Below, piece after piece: positions 1 to 11,001 of a stretch of DNA of 64,000 bases (within the stretch, counting starts at the first letter, position 1; each line of letters starts with the position of its first letter). The notes under the pieces were generated by a model. The model was not told the DNA's origin, did no database searches, and worked only from the letters and a program-made list of their open reading frames with translations. This stretch comes from Ophiostoma sp. CBS 140.51 (Eukaryota > Ascomycota > Sordariomycetes > Ophiostomatales > Ophiostomataceae). The translations under genes and the position numbers were made by a program. The stretch lies in NCBI GenBank assembly GCA_029298735.1, contig JANSLP010000065.1, forward strand, positions 1 through 64,000, written 5' to 3'.

Positions 1-487
1 TTCTCCTGCAATACAGCAGTGAGGAATCATGATCGACAACGTTGGGACGCGTGTTTCCTTGGTCTTTTGGTGTCTTTGCTCGCCTCTTTTTTCTTCAACG
101 GGCATACATTACACAAGCAACAGATACGGCTGCTGCAGATTAAAACTGCAGTAGTTGTTCGAAGACAAAATTAAATATAAAATTACAGACACACTTGTAG
201 CTGATACGTAGCTAGCAATAGCGGAAATTGTCATTGACGTTACGTTTTTATCTCGTCTGCAGAATTCAAATAGATGACTGTAATTTGATTCATCTAGGGT
301 GATCGGAGGAAAAATACTACAAAAAAACATCAACATACAATGAAAGTATGTGGTGGCAAAACGTTTAGCAAAACGTTAGAATTATTAATGAGCTACAAGT
401 TGTAGTATGACACAGGAGTAACGAGCTTCACACCTCTCCAAGTTTCCAGGTTTTCCCTTTCTCTTTATCAATGGGTCTGGTCAGTAA
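1..487. other. Left edge, no gene seen
   Basis: AT-rich sequence downstream of the frameshifted gene. Short open frames are not supported. Confidence 0.4.
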
Positions 488-1073
488 TTATGAAGAAGGG
501 ACTCGGTTCGTGTCAAAAGATTTGATCCACGCCTCCCTCTTCTTCTCCTCGAATTCTTTTTCGTAAACAGCCTGCTCTTCCTTTGACATGGTGTCCCACA
601 TCACTGTTGCGTACAAGGCCTCACCATCCGGATAGGCCTTTGCGGCCTTGGTGCCCAGGATGGAGTCGTAGTAGAGCAAGAATCTGGTACCGTTCGCCGC
701 GGGTCAGACTGTCTGGGTCAGCGAGGGCGCGACCGTACAAATCATCACGCGAGCGGAGCAGAGCACATTCCGCTTCAGTCAGGGACTTGTGATCCTTAGC
801 GGCCTTTGTGTAGACCTCTTGGGGAATGGAAAAGGCAACCGGAAAAATAGCTCGTAAGCTTGCTATGCGCTGGTCCTCTTTTGCCCGCCTGTCCCGAAAC
901 GACCTGTTGTCTTCTTCGTTTATTTCGCGCTGTTTTCTAACGGTGACGCGGTTTCCATAGTAATCGCGAGAGTTCGCTGTGCTGTCAATGGCATACTCGG
1001 CATCTGGGTCGTCGGAAATTTTGGTGGCGGGTATCTCAGCCGTAAGTATCTCGGGCGAGGTCAAATCCACCAT
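488..1073 (-). pseudogene. Hypothetical gene broken by a single-base frameshift
   Basis: I do not recognise the family. The ATG at 1073 opens a frame of about 130 codons rich in charged residues (MVDLTSPEIL start, then RKQREINEEDNRS). The frame then reaches the end of the conserved-looking part, with SLTEAECALLRSRDDLYGRA followed by LADPDSLTRGERYQI. Around 678-684 the sense continues in another frame (LLYYDSILGTKAAKAYPDGE, then ATVMWDTMSKEEQAVYEKEF) to a stop at 488. Removing one base would rejoin both halves, so this is a recent frameshift or a sequence error. The C-terminal part is predicted helical and lysine/glutamate-rich. A longer upstream ATG exists, but it adds only Ser/Phe-rich leader-like sequence. 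No signal peptide or membrane segment is seen. A programmed frameshift is a less likely alternative. Confidence 0.5.
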
Positions 1074-1721
1074 GGCGGGTATGGGACAACATGACGGCGT
1101 GGTATCGGAGGTCAGGGAAGAAGGAGGCAGCAAACAAAATGAAGACGGAGAAGACGAAGATGAAAAGGAAGCAATTGAAGACTGAAAAAGGAGGGAAAAG
1201 TAAAACAATGAGCGGAAACAGCTGAGAGAGGGGATGGGAAGGGGGAACAGCCTGGCGGGGCCGTGAATCCTGCTCAAGACGGAGCTGCGTCTCCCCATTT
1301 GCGACGTGATGGTGGTGTTTTGGGTTGTTACTGAACCTCTGTCAGCTGAACAAGTTTTTGAGCCTGTCGATTGTGATAACAGGAAAACAAGCAAAAGAAA
1401 TCAATTCGATTTGAGAACGGAATAAAATATATGTACATGTGAGTAGCTCCTGTAAGTCACGGAGCAAGCAGGTACCAGTCACTCAGGGGTCGTGCAAACC
1501 ATCGTGCAAATCTCGAGAGATATGATGAGCCTGTCAAGTGGTGTGGATCCAAAGTCGAACTGCTCCCATGCTGACCCGATTTTTATGCTTAATTTTACGA
1601 ATCCACTGATTCACGGATCAATCGGCCGGCTCTCCCCGAAATTTTTGTCTTTTTTCCTTTTATTTTTTCGTTATTCTTTGTTTGACAACCTCCACTTTCT
1701 CTCTTCCGTAGCATTAAACCC
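1074..1721. other. Intergenic, no gene seen
   Basis: This lies between the start of the frameshifted gene at 1073 and the stop of the esterase at 1722. On the minus strand 1080-1260 is pyrimidine-rich, as expected of a leader for the 1073 gene. No coding potential is seen. Confidence 0.5.
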
Positions 1722-2774
1722 TTACCACCCGATGGCTGCAGCAATCGCTTTGGCCAAGACATCGCCTTGTGCCGCATGGGTTGCCGCATTCGGATGATAA
1801 TCACAACCAACATCCGACCCTTGTGTGGGCCAATCCACAAAATGCGCGTTGGCGCCAAGTTGCGCGGTAGCGTTCTTGAGAGCATCGGTCTCAGTCGTCT
1901 TTTGAGCGTCGGCGGCCGAGGGGTATGGGTCGCTGAGCATTGGCGAGCCCATCAAGAAAACATGTGCTTTTGGGTAGTGCGTCTGGATGCCAGTCCGGAC
2001 AAACTTGACCATGGCGGTGGTGAACGCAGAAGCGTCAATTGGATCCCGACTGCCGCTGTAAGCAAAGTCGTTGGTACCCAGGTTGACGACAATGGCAGCG
2101 GGCGACCATGTCGCTGGGAACGTGTAGCTGTTGTCAGCATCGTCGGCACCGTACCGAGTGTATAGCTGCGGCATGATGGGGCTGGTGTCGACGCCTCCCG
2201 TTGGGTAGTTCCGGATCAAGCCCTTGCCGCTCCAGGCCACGATGCTGTAATCCGCACCCAGCTTGTCTGCTGCCAAAGCACCGTACGTCTTTGGGTTGTC
2301 CTCGACAGCGGCGGTATTCGTGCACGGGTTCGTACCGTCGAGACCGTAACCCACGCTGATGGAATCGCCGATAATCTCAATTTGGTGTGTCGGTTCAGGA
2401 GCTGTAACCAGAGTACCGTCGGTCGTCACATCGCCAACAAAAAGTGAGCCAAACAATGCCTCCGACCGTTTATGAAGGACAACTGTGTGTGTCCCTTGCG
2501 TAAGCTTGGTGACGGAGATATTGTTGCCGTCCACATTGGAAATGACCGTCGGTGCACCACCATCGACGACCAACTCAACGCTGTTGTTGCCGGTGACAGA
2601 CGTGAAGCCGATTGTTGCCGCCGTTCCGTTGAAGCTAAAGGCCACACCCGTGCCTGGCCAGGTCAGCTTTTTTGTCGCTGGATTGACTCGTCCGAGGTAT
2701 CGAAAAGTAGCGGACGTGACATTCTGAGCTGTGACGCTCGAAGCGAATAGACTGGCAGCGATAGAAAGCTTCAT
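1722..2774 (-). CDS. Secreted GDSL/SGNH esterase, CE2-like
   Basis: This encodes a 350-residue single-exon protein. It begins with a signal peptide (MKLSIAASLFASSVTA, cleavage before QN), so it is exported. Residues about 20-125 form a beta-rich N-terminal domain. The SGNH hydrolase domain follows, with block I GDSISVGYG (nucleophile Ser near 138), block III GTND (near 234) and the Asp-x-x-His block DYHPN near 328-331. The order of a jelly-roll domain followed by an SGNH domain matches carbohydrate esterase family 2, whose members deacetylate xylan or other plant polysaccharides; the substrate here is inferred. The frame is open upstream to 3104, but that extension is hydrophobic, low-complexity sequence. 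The ATG at 2774 is chosen because it places the signal peptide at the N-terminus and lies about 50 bases below a TATA-like site. Confidence 0.88.
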   Translation of the reverse strand: MKLSIAASLFASSVTAQNVTSATFRYLGRVNPATKKLTWPGTGVAFSFNGTAATIGFTSVTGNNSVELVVDGGAPTVISNVDGNNISVTKLTQGTHTVVLHKRSEALFGSLFVGDVTTDGTLVTAPEPTHQIEIIGDSISVGYGLDGTNPCTNTAAVEDNPKTYGALAADKLGADYSIVAWSGKGLIRNYPTGGVDTSPIMPQLYTRYGADDADNSYTFPATWSPAAIVVNLGTNDFAYSGSRDPIDASAFTTAMVKFVRTGIQTHYPKAHVFLMGSPMLSDPYPSAADAQKTTETDALKNATAQLGANAHFVDWPTQGSDVGCDYHPNAATHAAQGDVLAKAIAAAIGW

Positions 2775-3218
2775 GGCAGTGTTGATGGGTGACCCTGTTA
2801 AATAGCTTAAGACGACTGTGGTCGAGTATATAAGATGAGAAGAAAATGAAGATAATTTAAACATTTCAAAAATGTATGTCGGACACCCAAATCGGGACAC
2901 CGGGTAAAGCGAAAGGGCGGAGGAAGGCCGCCGACTTTCTGTTTTCACTATTAACCGGGAAGGCACGACCGTCACAGGGGCCGGGCCGGCCTTCCGGCGC
3001 CATGAACTATCAATCGAGAAGAAGAAAAAAGCATAGGAAATTAATAATATTTTTTGAAAAGGAAAAAAAAAGTTCAATAACAGTGCCACAATAAAAAAAG
3101 ACATGTTGCGTACAATAACCCTTTAAATATGTTTCGCTGTTATGATGACGGAGCTGACTTTACTTTCATCGTATCAAGTCTCAACGCACCTGCAAAGATA
3201 CTTTTTACTTTCGTTCCC
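2775..3218. other. Intergenic: esterase promoter and transporter 3' end
   Basis: This 444-base gap holds the upstream region of the esterase and the 3' flank of the transporter. The part around 3000-3110 is A-rich. There is no gene. Confidence 0.5.
2826..2834 (-). promoter_or_regulatory. TATA-like element of the CE2 esterase gene
   Basis: The minus strand reads CTTATATAC about 50 bases upstream of the chosen ATG at 2774. This supports that start over the longer open frame. Confidence 0.4.
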
Positions 3219-4802
3219 TCATGCCTCAATGACCGTACTTGCTTCTTGTTGCACAGCCTTATTCCCACCCTGCTGCCGATTTTGCTGCCATTGCAGCAAG
3301 AAACAGCCAATGGTCGCCAGACCACCAAACAATATTAAAATCTGGTAGCCATACTTGTAGTGCGGTGCATCCTGGGCCGGGAAGAGGACTAGGGGAATGA
3401 AGATTTGCAGGGCATAAGTGAAAATGTTGCCCGTAGCCACGAGCAGCTGTCTTAGATTAGAATCGTGGCCGTTGAGCTCGTTACCCCAGCCAATGACTAT
3501 AGGCTGGGCTGCAGACCCGACGTAGGCCAAGTAGTTGGCAAACAAAATGGCCCAGTTGGGAATGTGCCAGATAGATAACAGTAGATTTGAGAGAAAGACA
3601 ATCAAAAGAACGACCAACAAGGCCTCGAGACGGCGACCCGTACGGTCGACAATAATGCCAAAGAAGAATGCGGCCACAATGCTAAGGGCATTGCCGGCGG
3701 TGGGCAAGACATTGACCTTGACGACCGAGTAGCCGGCATGCTGCAGCCAAAGGTTGAAGTAGGACGTGCCCCATCCAGACATGGCAACAAACGTGTAGGC
3801 CATCAGGAATGTCCACAGTCGCCAGTCTGTGTATACACGACGGATGCCTGACCAGGTTAAGCGGCGAGGCGCTCCGCGGCCAATCCTTTCGATTCGCTGC
3901 ACGCCATACTCTTTGTCGTCCTTGGTCCAGTAAAAGGCACGTGTTGTATGCGGCAGGTCAGGGATGGCAAAGAAGCCCCAGATGGCAATCGGTATAGAAA
4001 TAATGCCGTCCATGATAAACAGCCAACGCCAGCCGGCAAGGCCATGCACACCGTTCATGCTTTTGTAGAGCCCGGCTTGGATGTATCCACTAAACATGCT
4101 AGCAATAGCACTAGACTGCTCAAAGATGGCCATTCTCTTTGTGAGCTCCTTGGGGCCGTACCAGCCGCCGAGAAGTGCGGCATAACCTGGGAAGGAGCAC
4201 GCCTCAAATAGACCGACGAAAAATCGTAGGACATAAAGCTGTTTGATGTCCTTGACGGCGGCCATGGCCATCACCAGCACAGACCAAGCGAGCTCGCATG
4301 TTGGAATCCAGATCGAAGGCCGAACGTACTCGAGCTGGATCATTTGCGATGGGATTGTGCCGACGATAATGCCCAGACTGAAATAGGTGACGATCCAGTT
4401 TCGCTCGTTGCCGTACAGCTCGAGGTCGGTTTGCATGCCGCTGACATATGCATTGCTGTAATTTTGCTGGTCAAGGTACTTGATAAAGTAACCGAAGCAG
4501 ATGTAAGAGCTGCGCTGTTAGCGAGAGCATTTGGACTTTGGTTTTATTTGGGGAACTTACAACAAAAACAAGTCGAGCTTCTGCACATAACGACGATTGC
4601 GGGCATCACCCTCGACCGAGTCCCAGACGAGACCAATGATCCATCGCCACCATGATGACTTAGGTGGAGGAGAGAAAGATTCAGTAGAAGATGCGTTGAT
4701 CAAAGCACCGTCAGAGTCGACTTCAGTGACGGCGTGGTTGATGGCAGCTGATTTGTTGGGTGCACTGTCGTCGACGACGGAATTGCTTGTTGAGGCAGCC
4801 AT
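3219..4802 (-). CDS. MFS organic-anion transporter, Dal5/allantoate permease type
   Basis: There are two exons, 4802-4561 and 4509-3219, with one 51-base intron (GTAAGT donor, GCGCAG acceptor). The joined product is 510 residues. After a 55-residue polar N-terminus come about 12 membrane segments. The first cytoplasmic signature follows the exon junction (YICFGYFIKYLDQQNYSNAY). FVGLFEACSFPGYAALLGGW and the loop GIIVDRTGRR fit the anion:cation symporter (ACS/Dal5) family, which imports allantoate, vitamins, sugar acids or sulfonates across the plasma membrane. The start at 4802 is the first ATG in frame. The divergent neighbour at 6173 is a TauD-type dioxygenase; this pairing suggests sulfonate import feeding desulfonation, but the substrate is inferred. 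Confidence 0.88.
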
Positions 4803-6172
4803 GGTTGGCAAAGTGTAGCCGAATGCGATACAAAATCGTTGTTAGAAACAGAGAGTCGACTTAACAAGAAACTGTCCACGTCGTACATAATCTATATCTA
4901 TTCAAGAGGACCTAGTGCAAGCAATATGCATTATTCGAATACATCTCGACTCGTCATGAAGAGGCACTCGAATATCCTATCTATCTGTGTCGCCATTCAG
5001 CCCCGTTCACTCGTTATGAGACGTGAGTGCGTCATCTCTGCATCTATGTATTTCCAGTTGGCTTTGTTTTAAAAGGAATCAAGAAGAGGACAGTACTCGG
5101 AGCATCCATAATCTTGTCACCCCCCGTTCAAACTCCCAAAAGGGCAATCTTATCGGACTACGGCAGCCGGACGCCGTGGGCTAGCTAGCAATTGCCGTAG
5201 GATAGGTATGGGACGGCAAGGAACAGATACAACAAGCACGAAAAAAAGAGACGAAATGCCAATTTTGTGAAAAATTACCCCCACGGCCGCGTATTTTTGG
5301 CAATTCGCCATATGGTCGTCGGCAGGCGCGATGATCTGCAGTCGAGTACTGGTATTAAGAAATAGGGATTAATGGAGTAACAAAACACAACAAAAAAGTA
5401 CAGTGAACCCGACAAAGATAAGTAAACGTCCGAAGGAGTGTGGGCAGTTAACGCATTTTGTTTGATCCCACTCTGCCAAAATACAGCACGTTGTTGACCA
5501 GGGTCTCATTTTCGAAATTCCAGCACGCTAAGTGGTGGACCGGCACAGCACGCAAGGCTGCTACCACTGGCTGCCGTCACTTTATCCGCCGATCTCGTGA
5601 TCGTCAACATGACAAACGCGTGGGAAGAAAATGGAATCGATAAAACACAGCAAGTCTTGTTCCTAAGAAAAAATACGATCGCATTACCAAAAACAGTAAT
5701 TTTTGAATGCAACCTCCGACAACACATCTCTTTCACTATCTCACTTATCATCCATCCATTTCCCACTCATCAACCACGCATCTGCTTGTCCTGCTTGTCT
5801 GAATTGCATCTTTACGCGACCCCGGAATATGACACTTTGACTGTCGTCAGATGTCGATCGCAGCTCGCCATTGTCATCAAATGTGCGGGGAGATGTATTT
5901 GAAAGCAAATGTGATGGAGCGGAACGTGCGTGCCGGGATAAGCACCGATGGCCGGGAATAGAATACACTGAAGCCGGGGAGCATGCTGCAGAGATGACTC
6001 TGTCGCAAATGTAGATAAATGCATGCCATCGTTCAAAATCAAACGCATGGACCATTTTATACAGTGTAAAATCAGAAATATATGCAGTGAATCATATTCA
6101 TAAGGCACAAAATAATCAACGTCGTTTTTATCAATCCATCGACCCACGGACACATATTTTAGCTCTCACAGC
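4803..6172. promoter_or_regulatory. Shared upstream region of transporter and dioxygenase
   Basis: These 1.37 kb separate two divergently transcribed genes that plausibly act in one pathway. No third gene is convincing here; open frames are short and lack codon bias. The region could hold sulfur-control sites, but I did not identify a definite binding motif. Confidence 0.45.
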
Positions 6173-7457
6173 ATGTCCGCTACCGAAACCATCACGGCCA
6201 CGCCGGCCACCGAGACGAAGTCCGTGCAGGCCGCCGCTGAGACATCAGTCGAGTACAAAGAGGGAGAGGTAACTTCACCACTCTATACTTCAAGTTCAAA
6301 CGTTCACTAACATCGCAGTACAAATACTCTGCCTACCTGCCGCACTATACACTCACCAATCAGCCACCTCTGGAGGAGTTTGTCCATCATGATGTTGGCT
6401 TGCGGGCGGATCCGGCCAAAAAGTCGCTTCTCGTCGATAGCGGCGCCACGTTTGCTGAGATAACGCCCGCCATTGGCACTGAAGTTCGTGGTGGTCGTGA
6501 TGGCAAGCCTCTGCAGCTAAGCGCTCTGACACCTGTCCAGTTGGACGAGCTTGCCCTTCTTACAGCCGAGCGTGGTGTCGTCATCTTCCACGACCAGGAT
6601 TTTGCCGATATTGGTCCCGACCGGCAGCTATCGTATGGCCAGCACTTTGGCCGTCTGCATGTGCACCAGATGGGCGGCCACATCAAGGACTACCCGGCGC
6701 TGCTGCCCGTGTACCGCGACTTTGTGGCCGGTGCCGTTGATCACGAGATCAAGAACAACATCAGCAGCATCAAGTGGCACTCGGACATGAGCTACGAGGT
6801 AAATGGCGTGGGCACAACGACGTTCCTGGCGCTGGACGTGCCACCCTCCGGAGGTGACACCTTGTACTTGTCGACGACAGCGGCGTACAATGCACTGTCG
6901 CCAGCTTTCCGTGAATTCTTGCACGACAAGTATGCTGTCCACTCTGGCGTCTCCCAAGCTGCCGTGCACGAGCACCGCGACCGGTACATTCGTGAGCCCA
7001 TTGAGACGGTGCACCCGATTGTGCGGACCCACCCGGTGACCGGTGCCCAGTCATTGTATATCAATCGTCTGTACACGCGCCGCATCCAAGGCCTCAAGGA
7101 AGAGGAGAGCGCCACGATTCTCAACTTCCTGTACAACCACATTGAGCATGGTCAGGATTGGCATCTGCGTGTGCACTGGAAGCCGGGCACTGTCGTCATT
7201 TACGACAATCGCAACACCCAACAGTGAGTTACCTCTTTCTATGTGAAACTAATTTTGTGTCGCTACTAACACATCATAGCTCTGCCCTCCGCGACTTTGC
7301 AGTGCAAGAGGGTGTTACCCGGCGCCATATGCTGCGCATCACACCACAGGCTGAGCGCCCGTACTTTGATGCTGGAGACAAGAAGGACGAGAAGAAGCCA
7401 AGTGAGGCACAAGGGCAGGATGGAGGCATTGCAAGTGTAACCATAACACAGGCGTAG
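6173..7457 (+). CDS. TauD-type 2-oxoglutarate/Fe(II) dioxygenase (sulfonate or taurine type)
   Basis: There are three exons: 6173-6268, 6319-7223 and 7280-7457. Both introns have good donors and ACTAAC branch sites. They join to 392 residues. The iron-binding HxD lies in KWHSDMSYE (His186, Asp188). The distal His334 is split across the second intron in NRNTQHSALRDF, followed by Arg348/Arg349, one of which probably binds 2-oxoglutarate. Length and motifs fit fungal Jlp1-like sulfonate dioxygenases, which release sulfite from taurine or other alkyl sulfonates. Acting with the divergent transporter, it would supply sulfur. The C-terminal 25 residues are Lys/Glu-rich and poorly ordered. Other members of the family oxidise herbicide-like aryloxy acids, so the substrate remains open. 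Confidence 0.9.
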
Positions 7458-7589
7458 TGTGGAGGGTTTTGACAGCTGTAAGATTCCATTCAATCAAGTC
7501 ATCCACATGTAGTAGAGTTCTCATGAATCCACGTCATTGTGGGAAAATCTCACTTCATTTTTTTTAAAAAAAAATCGAATAAATGCCAG

Positions 7590-8755
7590 ATACTCACGAG
7601 GGCAGCTGATGGCCATCAGTAGATGGACTTCAAAAGGTTCCCAAACGGAATCACGGCGCTGGCCAACACCATCCAAAGATGGGCTTGAAGCTGGGCTCGA
7701 AGCTGGGCATTTACAGGTGAGCTGGCTTGCGCCTCATACGCCATGAAGGACGAAAACTAGGACATAAAACAAAACCCAAGACAAAAGCCAAAAACAGCCA
7801 TTGACGACTTCAGCGACGCCGGTATCTATGACTGTGGTTTCTAACCCAGCAGTCTCGGCTGCGAGGTGATAGATGCGGCCCACTATGCGTCCTGGGCATT
7901 GACTACCTCAGGTACGACAACTATGGTGGCTTTTCCGGCAATATGCAGCTCCCCACGAAACGCTTCCTTGCTATGAGCTATGCTCTGCAGAACACTGGCC
8001 TCGACGTCTTTTACGCCCTTTGCAAATGGGGTACCAGTTCCCGTGATTTTGGGCCGACCAGTATAGCGACTCTTACCGCTTGTCCGGCGGCTGCACGACA
8101 TCCTACTATCTGAATACGGGCTACGCCGGCGTTAGCGTCTTGACTATGATCCGTAAAATACGTGAGCTATCTTCCTGGAGCGCGTTCTTATGTGTTACTG
8201 TTCTGTCTTTCTTTTTTTCTTTCTTTTTTTCTTTTTTAAAATTACGGCTTAAAATAATACTGACTACCGCCACAGCTAACATAGATATGATGGAAATTAG
8301 CAATGCCGACCTAGGGAGGTCGAAGAGTAGACGCACTTTTCGTTCTGGGCCGCCCTCATGTCACCACTGATCATTGGTGCTGACGTGGTCACTGTGAATC
8401 AGTCCTCGGTCGACATCCCGACCAACAGTGACATCATTGCCACTTCCCACAATGCGCTTGACGCGACAGTTAGCTATATTCCGGGTTTGTCCATCGAGGA
8501 CCAGGCCTAAGTCTGGGACGGCCGGTTGTCGTCTGGGAAACACCACTTCAACATCTTGCACTCATCTAGGGAAATTCGACGACGGATATTAGCATTGCAC
8601 TTGCATTCGTGCCAGGGCTCAGCTCCGTCACGAGCAACAAAAAGTATACCGCCATGCAAGTGTGGTCGAAGAAGGCCGTGAGCCGAAGCTCGACCAATAG
8701 TCTCACTGGTGTTGAGGTGGGCCAGACAAATGTGCTCCTGTTCTCAGAGGAGTGA
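7590..8755 (+). pseudogene. Decayed GH27 alpha-galactosidase
   Basis: Fragments of a glycoside hydrolase family 27 enzyme occur in order but in changing frames. They are DFKRFPNGITALANTIQ (7621 on), KMGLKLG, LGIYS split by an intron, DAGIYDCGF then TAA at 7842-7844, PSSLGCEVIDAAHYASW, a one-base deletion near 7893, IDYLRYDNYGG (the nucleophile Asp region), RFLAMSYALQNTGLDVFYAL, YRLSGGC, and after an intron DMMEISNADLG, then WAALMSPLIIGADVV. The N-terminal 80 residues or so are missing. The usual acid/base Asp position (RLSGD) reads RLSGGC. The small internal repeat GLKLGSKLG suggests a local duplication. Retained introns show decay of a normal gene, not a retrocopy. It lies just downstream of the dioxygenase gene. 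Confidence 0.85.
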
Positions 8756-10322
8756 AGATAAACGGATGAAGCTATAAAAGAATACACGGCGCTCAGCTAC
8801 TACTTGAAAATCATGCTTTGTTACCCATTATGTGAGGCCTAGATTGGAGATGGGTGCTAGACCTAAAGTCGTTGCTGGTTGGTCCGCTCTCACAACCTCA
8901 TGACGACCACATATAAAAACATCCCTTCTTTCTCAACGTCTATCTCTTGTACTCTTGACTTCTTTCCCTTCTTTTTATTTTCTTCTTCTCTCCGGATTTT
9001 AATGGAAGTGCTTTGATTCTTTTCTTGAACCCTGTCTTTGCCACCTCCCGCCTCCTCTTTCTTCTTTTTACACTTGTCTTGAGAAGATCTTTGCGTGGCT
9101 CCCTCTTTTTATTTATTATACTGAGTTGGGATGTGAAGTCTTGACCATGACAATTATGGTTGGGCCCTCTACCCCTACTTTCTTCTTCTAAGAGACTTCC
9201 GATCAGAAGTCCGTTGTATTAAGTGCAAGGAGGGCTTACGTCAGTCGTAGGGGCTAGGCGAACGGGTGCACTGGTCACTACAATAGAATTACGAGGAGAG
9301 AGAAAAACCGGCGAAAAGGAGAGAGGAGAGAAAAGAAGGAAGTAAGCAAGAATCATTGAACAATAAAAAAGACGAAGAAGCAAGAAGAACGGTAACGTAA
9401 AAACGACAAGAGCAGAGCTGGGGGTGTCTGGGACTTCTATTCAGAAGTCCGGCAGCACCCATGGCTAACAAAACTCCTGGAATCCAAATGGCTCGCGAGA
9501 TGTGCTTCCCTATAGTCGACGTGCTTCGCTTTCGGTGTTGTTTCGTCGGCATCCCATTTCAGTACGGAGTTACATTAATCCGCACCTGCCTCTGTAATTC
9601 AACAATTATGGACGGCCAGTGGAAGGATTTAGGGGAATTCTCTCACACGTTGCAGGTTACTCCATAGACGACCAGATTATTATTGGTCCTACCGTGTTTG
9701 TTAGCTGATTGGTTATTTATTTACCGAAGCCAATCGCTCTAAGCAGTCAACCCCAGCTGGCACGTTGGTATTGTATTGATGATGAAGATGGTAGAAGTAT
9801 AGTGAGTGATATATGCTGTACTGGCACGAGTACTCCTGACTTTTAGAGTATTCCGCACTTAACAACGTCTTCTATTCTAACACGCGCCTCCCTTACTTAA
9901 ACGGCATCGTGGTATCGGACATAGTTTCCTCGTTTCTGCAAGCCACAAAAATATCAATACTTCCGGTTTTGGCCTAGCCCAGCTTGGCAGACTCATCCAG
10001 ATGCTCTGTGACTCGCTGGACCTCGCCATATCTTGCTGACCCGGTTCAATATTGATGCCAAAAAGAGAGAAATGTAGCAGGGGTCATACCGCTTTTCATA
10101 ACCGAAGACGCTCAGGATGGAGTACTTGTACCTATGTATTCCTTGCTCCCAGTACTCCGTACGCTTATATAGATGGATGTTGGGCGAGGCAGTCTGTAGG
10201 TTTTTACTTCTTTCGTGCTCCAGTACAGAATCCCTTTCTTGGTAGCAGCATCGAGAACGGCTGTATTTCCTTGGTATCGCAAATCTATCCCGGTCCTCTA
10301 ACACTTTCTCTTTTTCTATATA
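8756..10322. other. Intergenic with possible LTR debris
   Basis: No gene is seen. The stretch 8831-9282 begins TGTGAGG and ends CACTACA, holds a TATAAAAA site near 8914 and long CT tracts, and could be an old solo LTR; no target-site duplication was found. Two hairpins built on the same arms occur: GACTTC..GAAGTC at about 9192-9208 and GGACTTC..GAAGTCC at about 9431-9450. Similar arms recur in the repeat at 28.5 kb. Confidence 0.35.
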
Positions 10323-10973
10323 ATGAGGTTCTCGTCTATTGTCGGCTTGGGCGGCCTCCTCTGGGCAGGTGCTGCCACAACGTCGCTTTGCAGACCGTCC
10401 CGCGCGTCGGTGTCTTCTTCTGTGTCCTCGTTGCCATCATTGTCCTCATCCGAATCGGCCTCCTCCGTTTCTTCCTCGGCTTCAGCTTCGTCGTCCGCGG
10501 CACCGTCACAACTGCCCTGCGGCACCAACCTACTCCCCGGAGGCGCTAACTACGACCCGGGCACATCCGCCATCGTCAGTACCAGTGGCTTTGTTTCGTC
10601 CTCATACCCCTCAACCTGCTACGGCCAACTTCTTCCAAACACGTGCGTCAAATTTGAAGAAACAGCTGGTGACTCCGGTTCCTTCGCCATTAGCATAACG
10701 GCGCCGACGGTTGCGGGCAACACCTACCAGTTTTCGATGACGGCCGAAGTCGACCATATAACTTCCGAGTTGGTTCGTTGCTCGGCCAACAACGACCTGA
10801 TATTGATCTTTGATGTGTCGATCTTCGTTGTTGACGGTAGTTACAGTTTGATAGCGGTGGAGTTTGAGGCCGGGGTGGGCGACTTCACGACGATGATGTG
10901 TACGTGCACCGTTACCTCATCAAACTTTGACCTTTCATTGGGCGGGTTTTCCATCGCAGAACTGTGTATCTAA
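10323..10973 (+). CDS. Secreted Ser-rich protein with C-terminal beta domain
   Basis: This is a single-exon, 216-residue protein. Residues 1-20 form a signal peptide (MRFSSIVGLGGLLWAGAATT). Residues 28-60 are almost pure Ser/Ala, a likely O-glycosylated linker. Residues 66-216 start with CGTNLLPGG and contain alternating hydrophobic strands and seven cysteines, resembling the galactose-binding-like beta sandwiches of fungal surface proteins. No catalytic motif is seen. The initiator follows a CT-rich stretch and a TATATAATG junction, so the transcription start must lie further upstream. It may be a wall-associated or secreted effector-like protein; the function is unknown. It ends 28 bases before an LTR-like repeat. 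Confidence 0.65.
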   Translation: MRFSSIVGLGGLLWAGAATTSLCRPSRASVSSSVSSLPSLSSSESASSVSSSASASSSAAPSQLPCGTNLLPGGANYDPGTSAIVSTSGFVSSSYPSTCYGQLLPNTCVKFEETAGDSGSFAISITAPTVAGNTYQFSMTAEVDHITSELVRCSANNDLILIFDVSIFVVDGSYSLIAVEFEAGVGDFTTMMCTCTVTSSNFDLSLGGFSIAELCI

Positions 10974-11001
10974 AGAAAAGGTTAGGGGTAGGTGGAGAAA
11001 A

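Noticed and set aside
2775..3104. N-terminal extension of the CE2 esterase to 3104
   Set aside because: It would bury the clear signal peptide behind 110 low-complexity residues, and a TATA-like site lies between.
8831..9282. Solo LTR with TGTGAGG and CACTACA ends
   Set aside because: Flanking 5-base sequences do not match and no other copy was found in the window, so it is noted only as possible debris.
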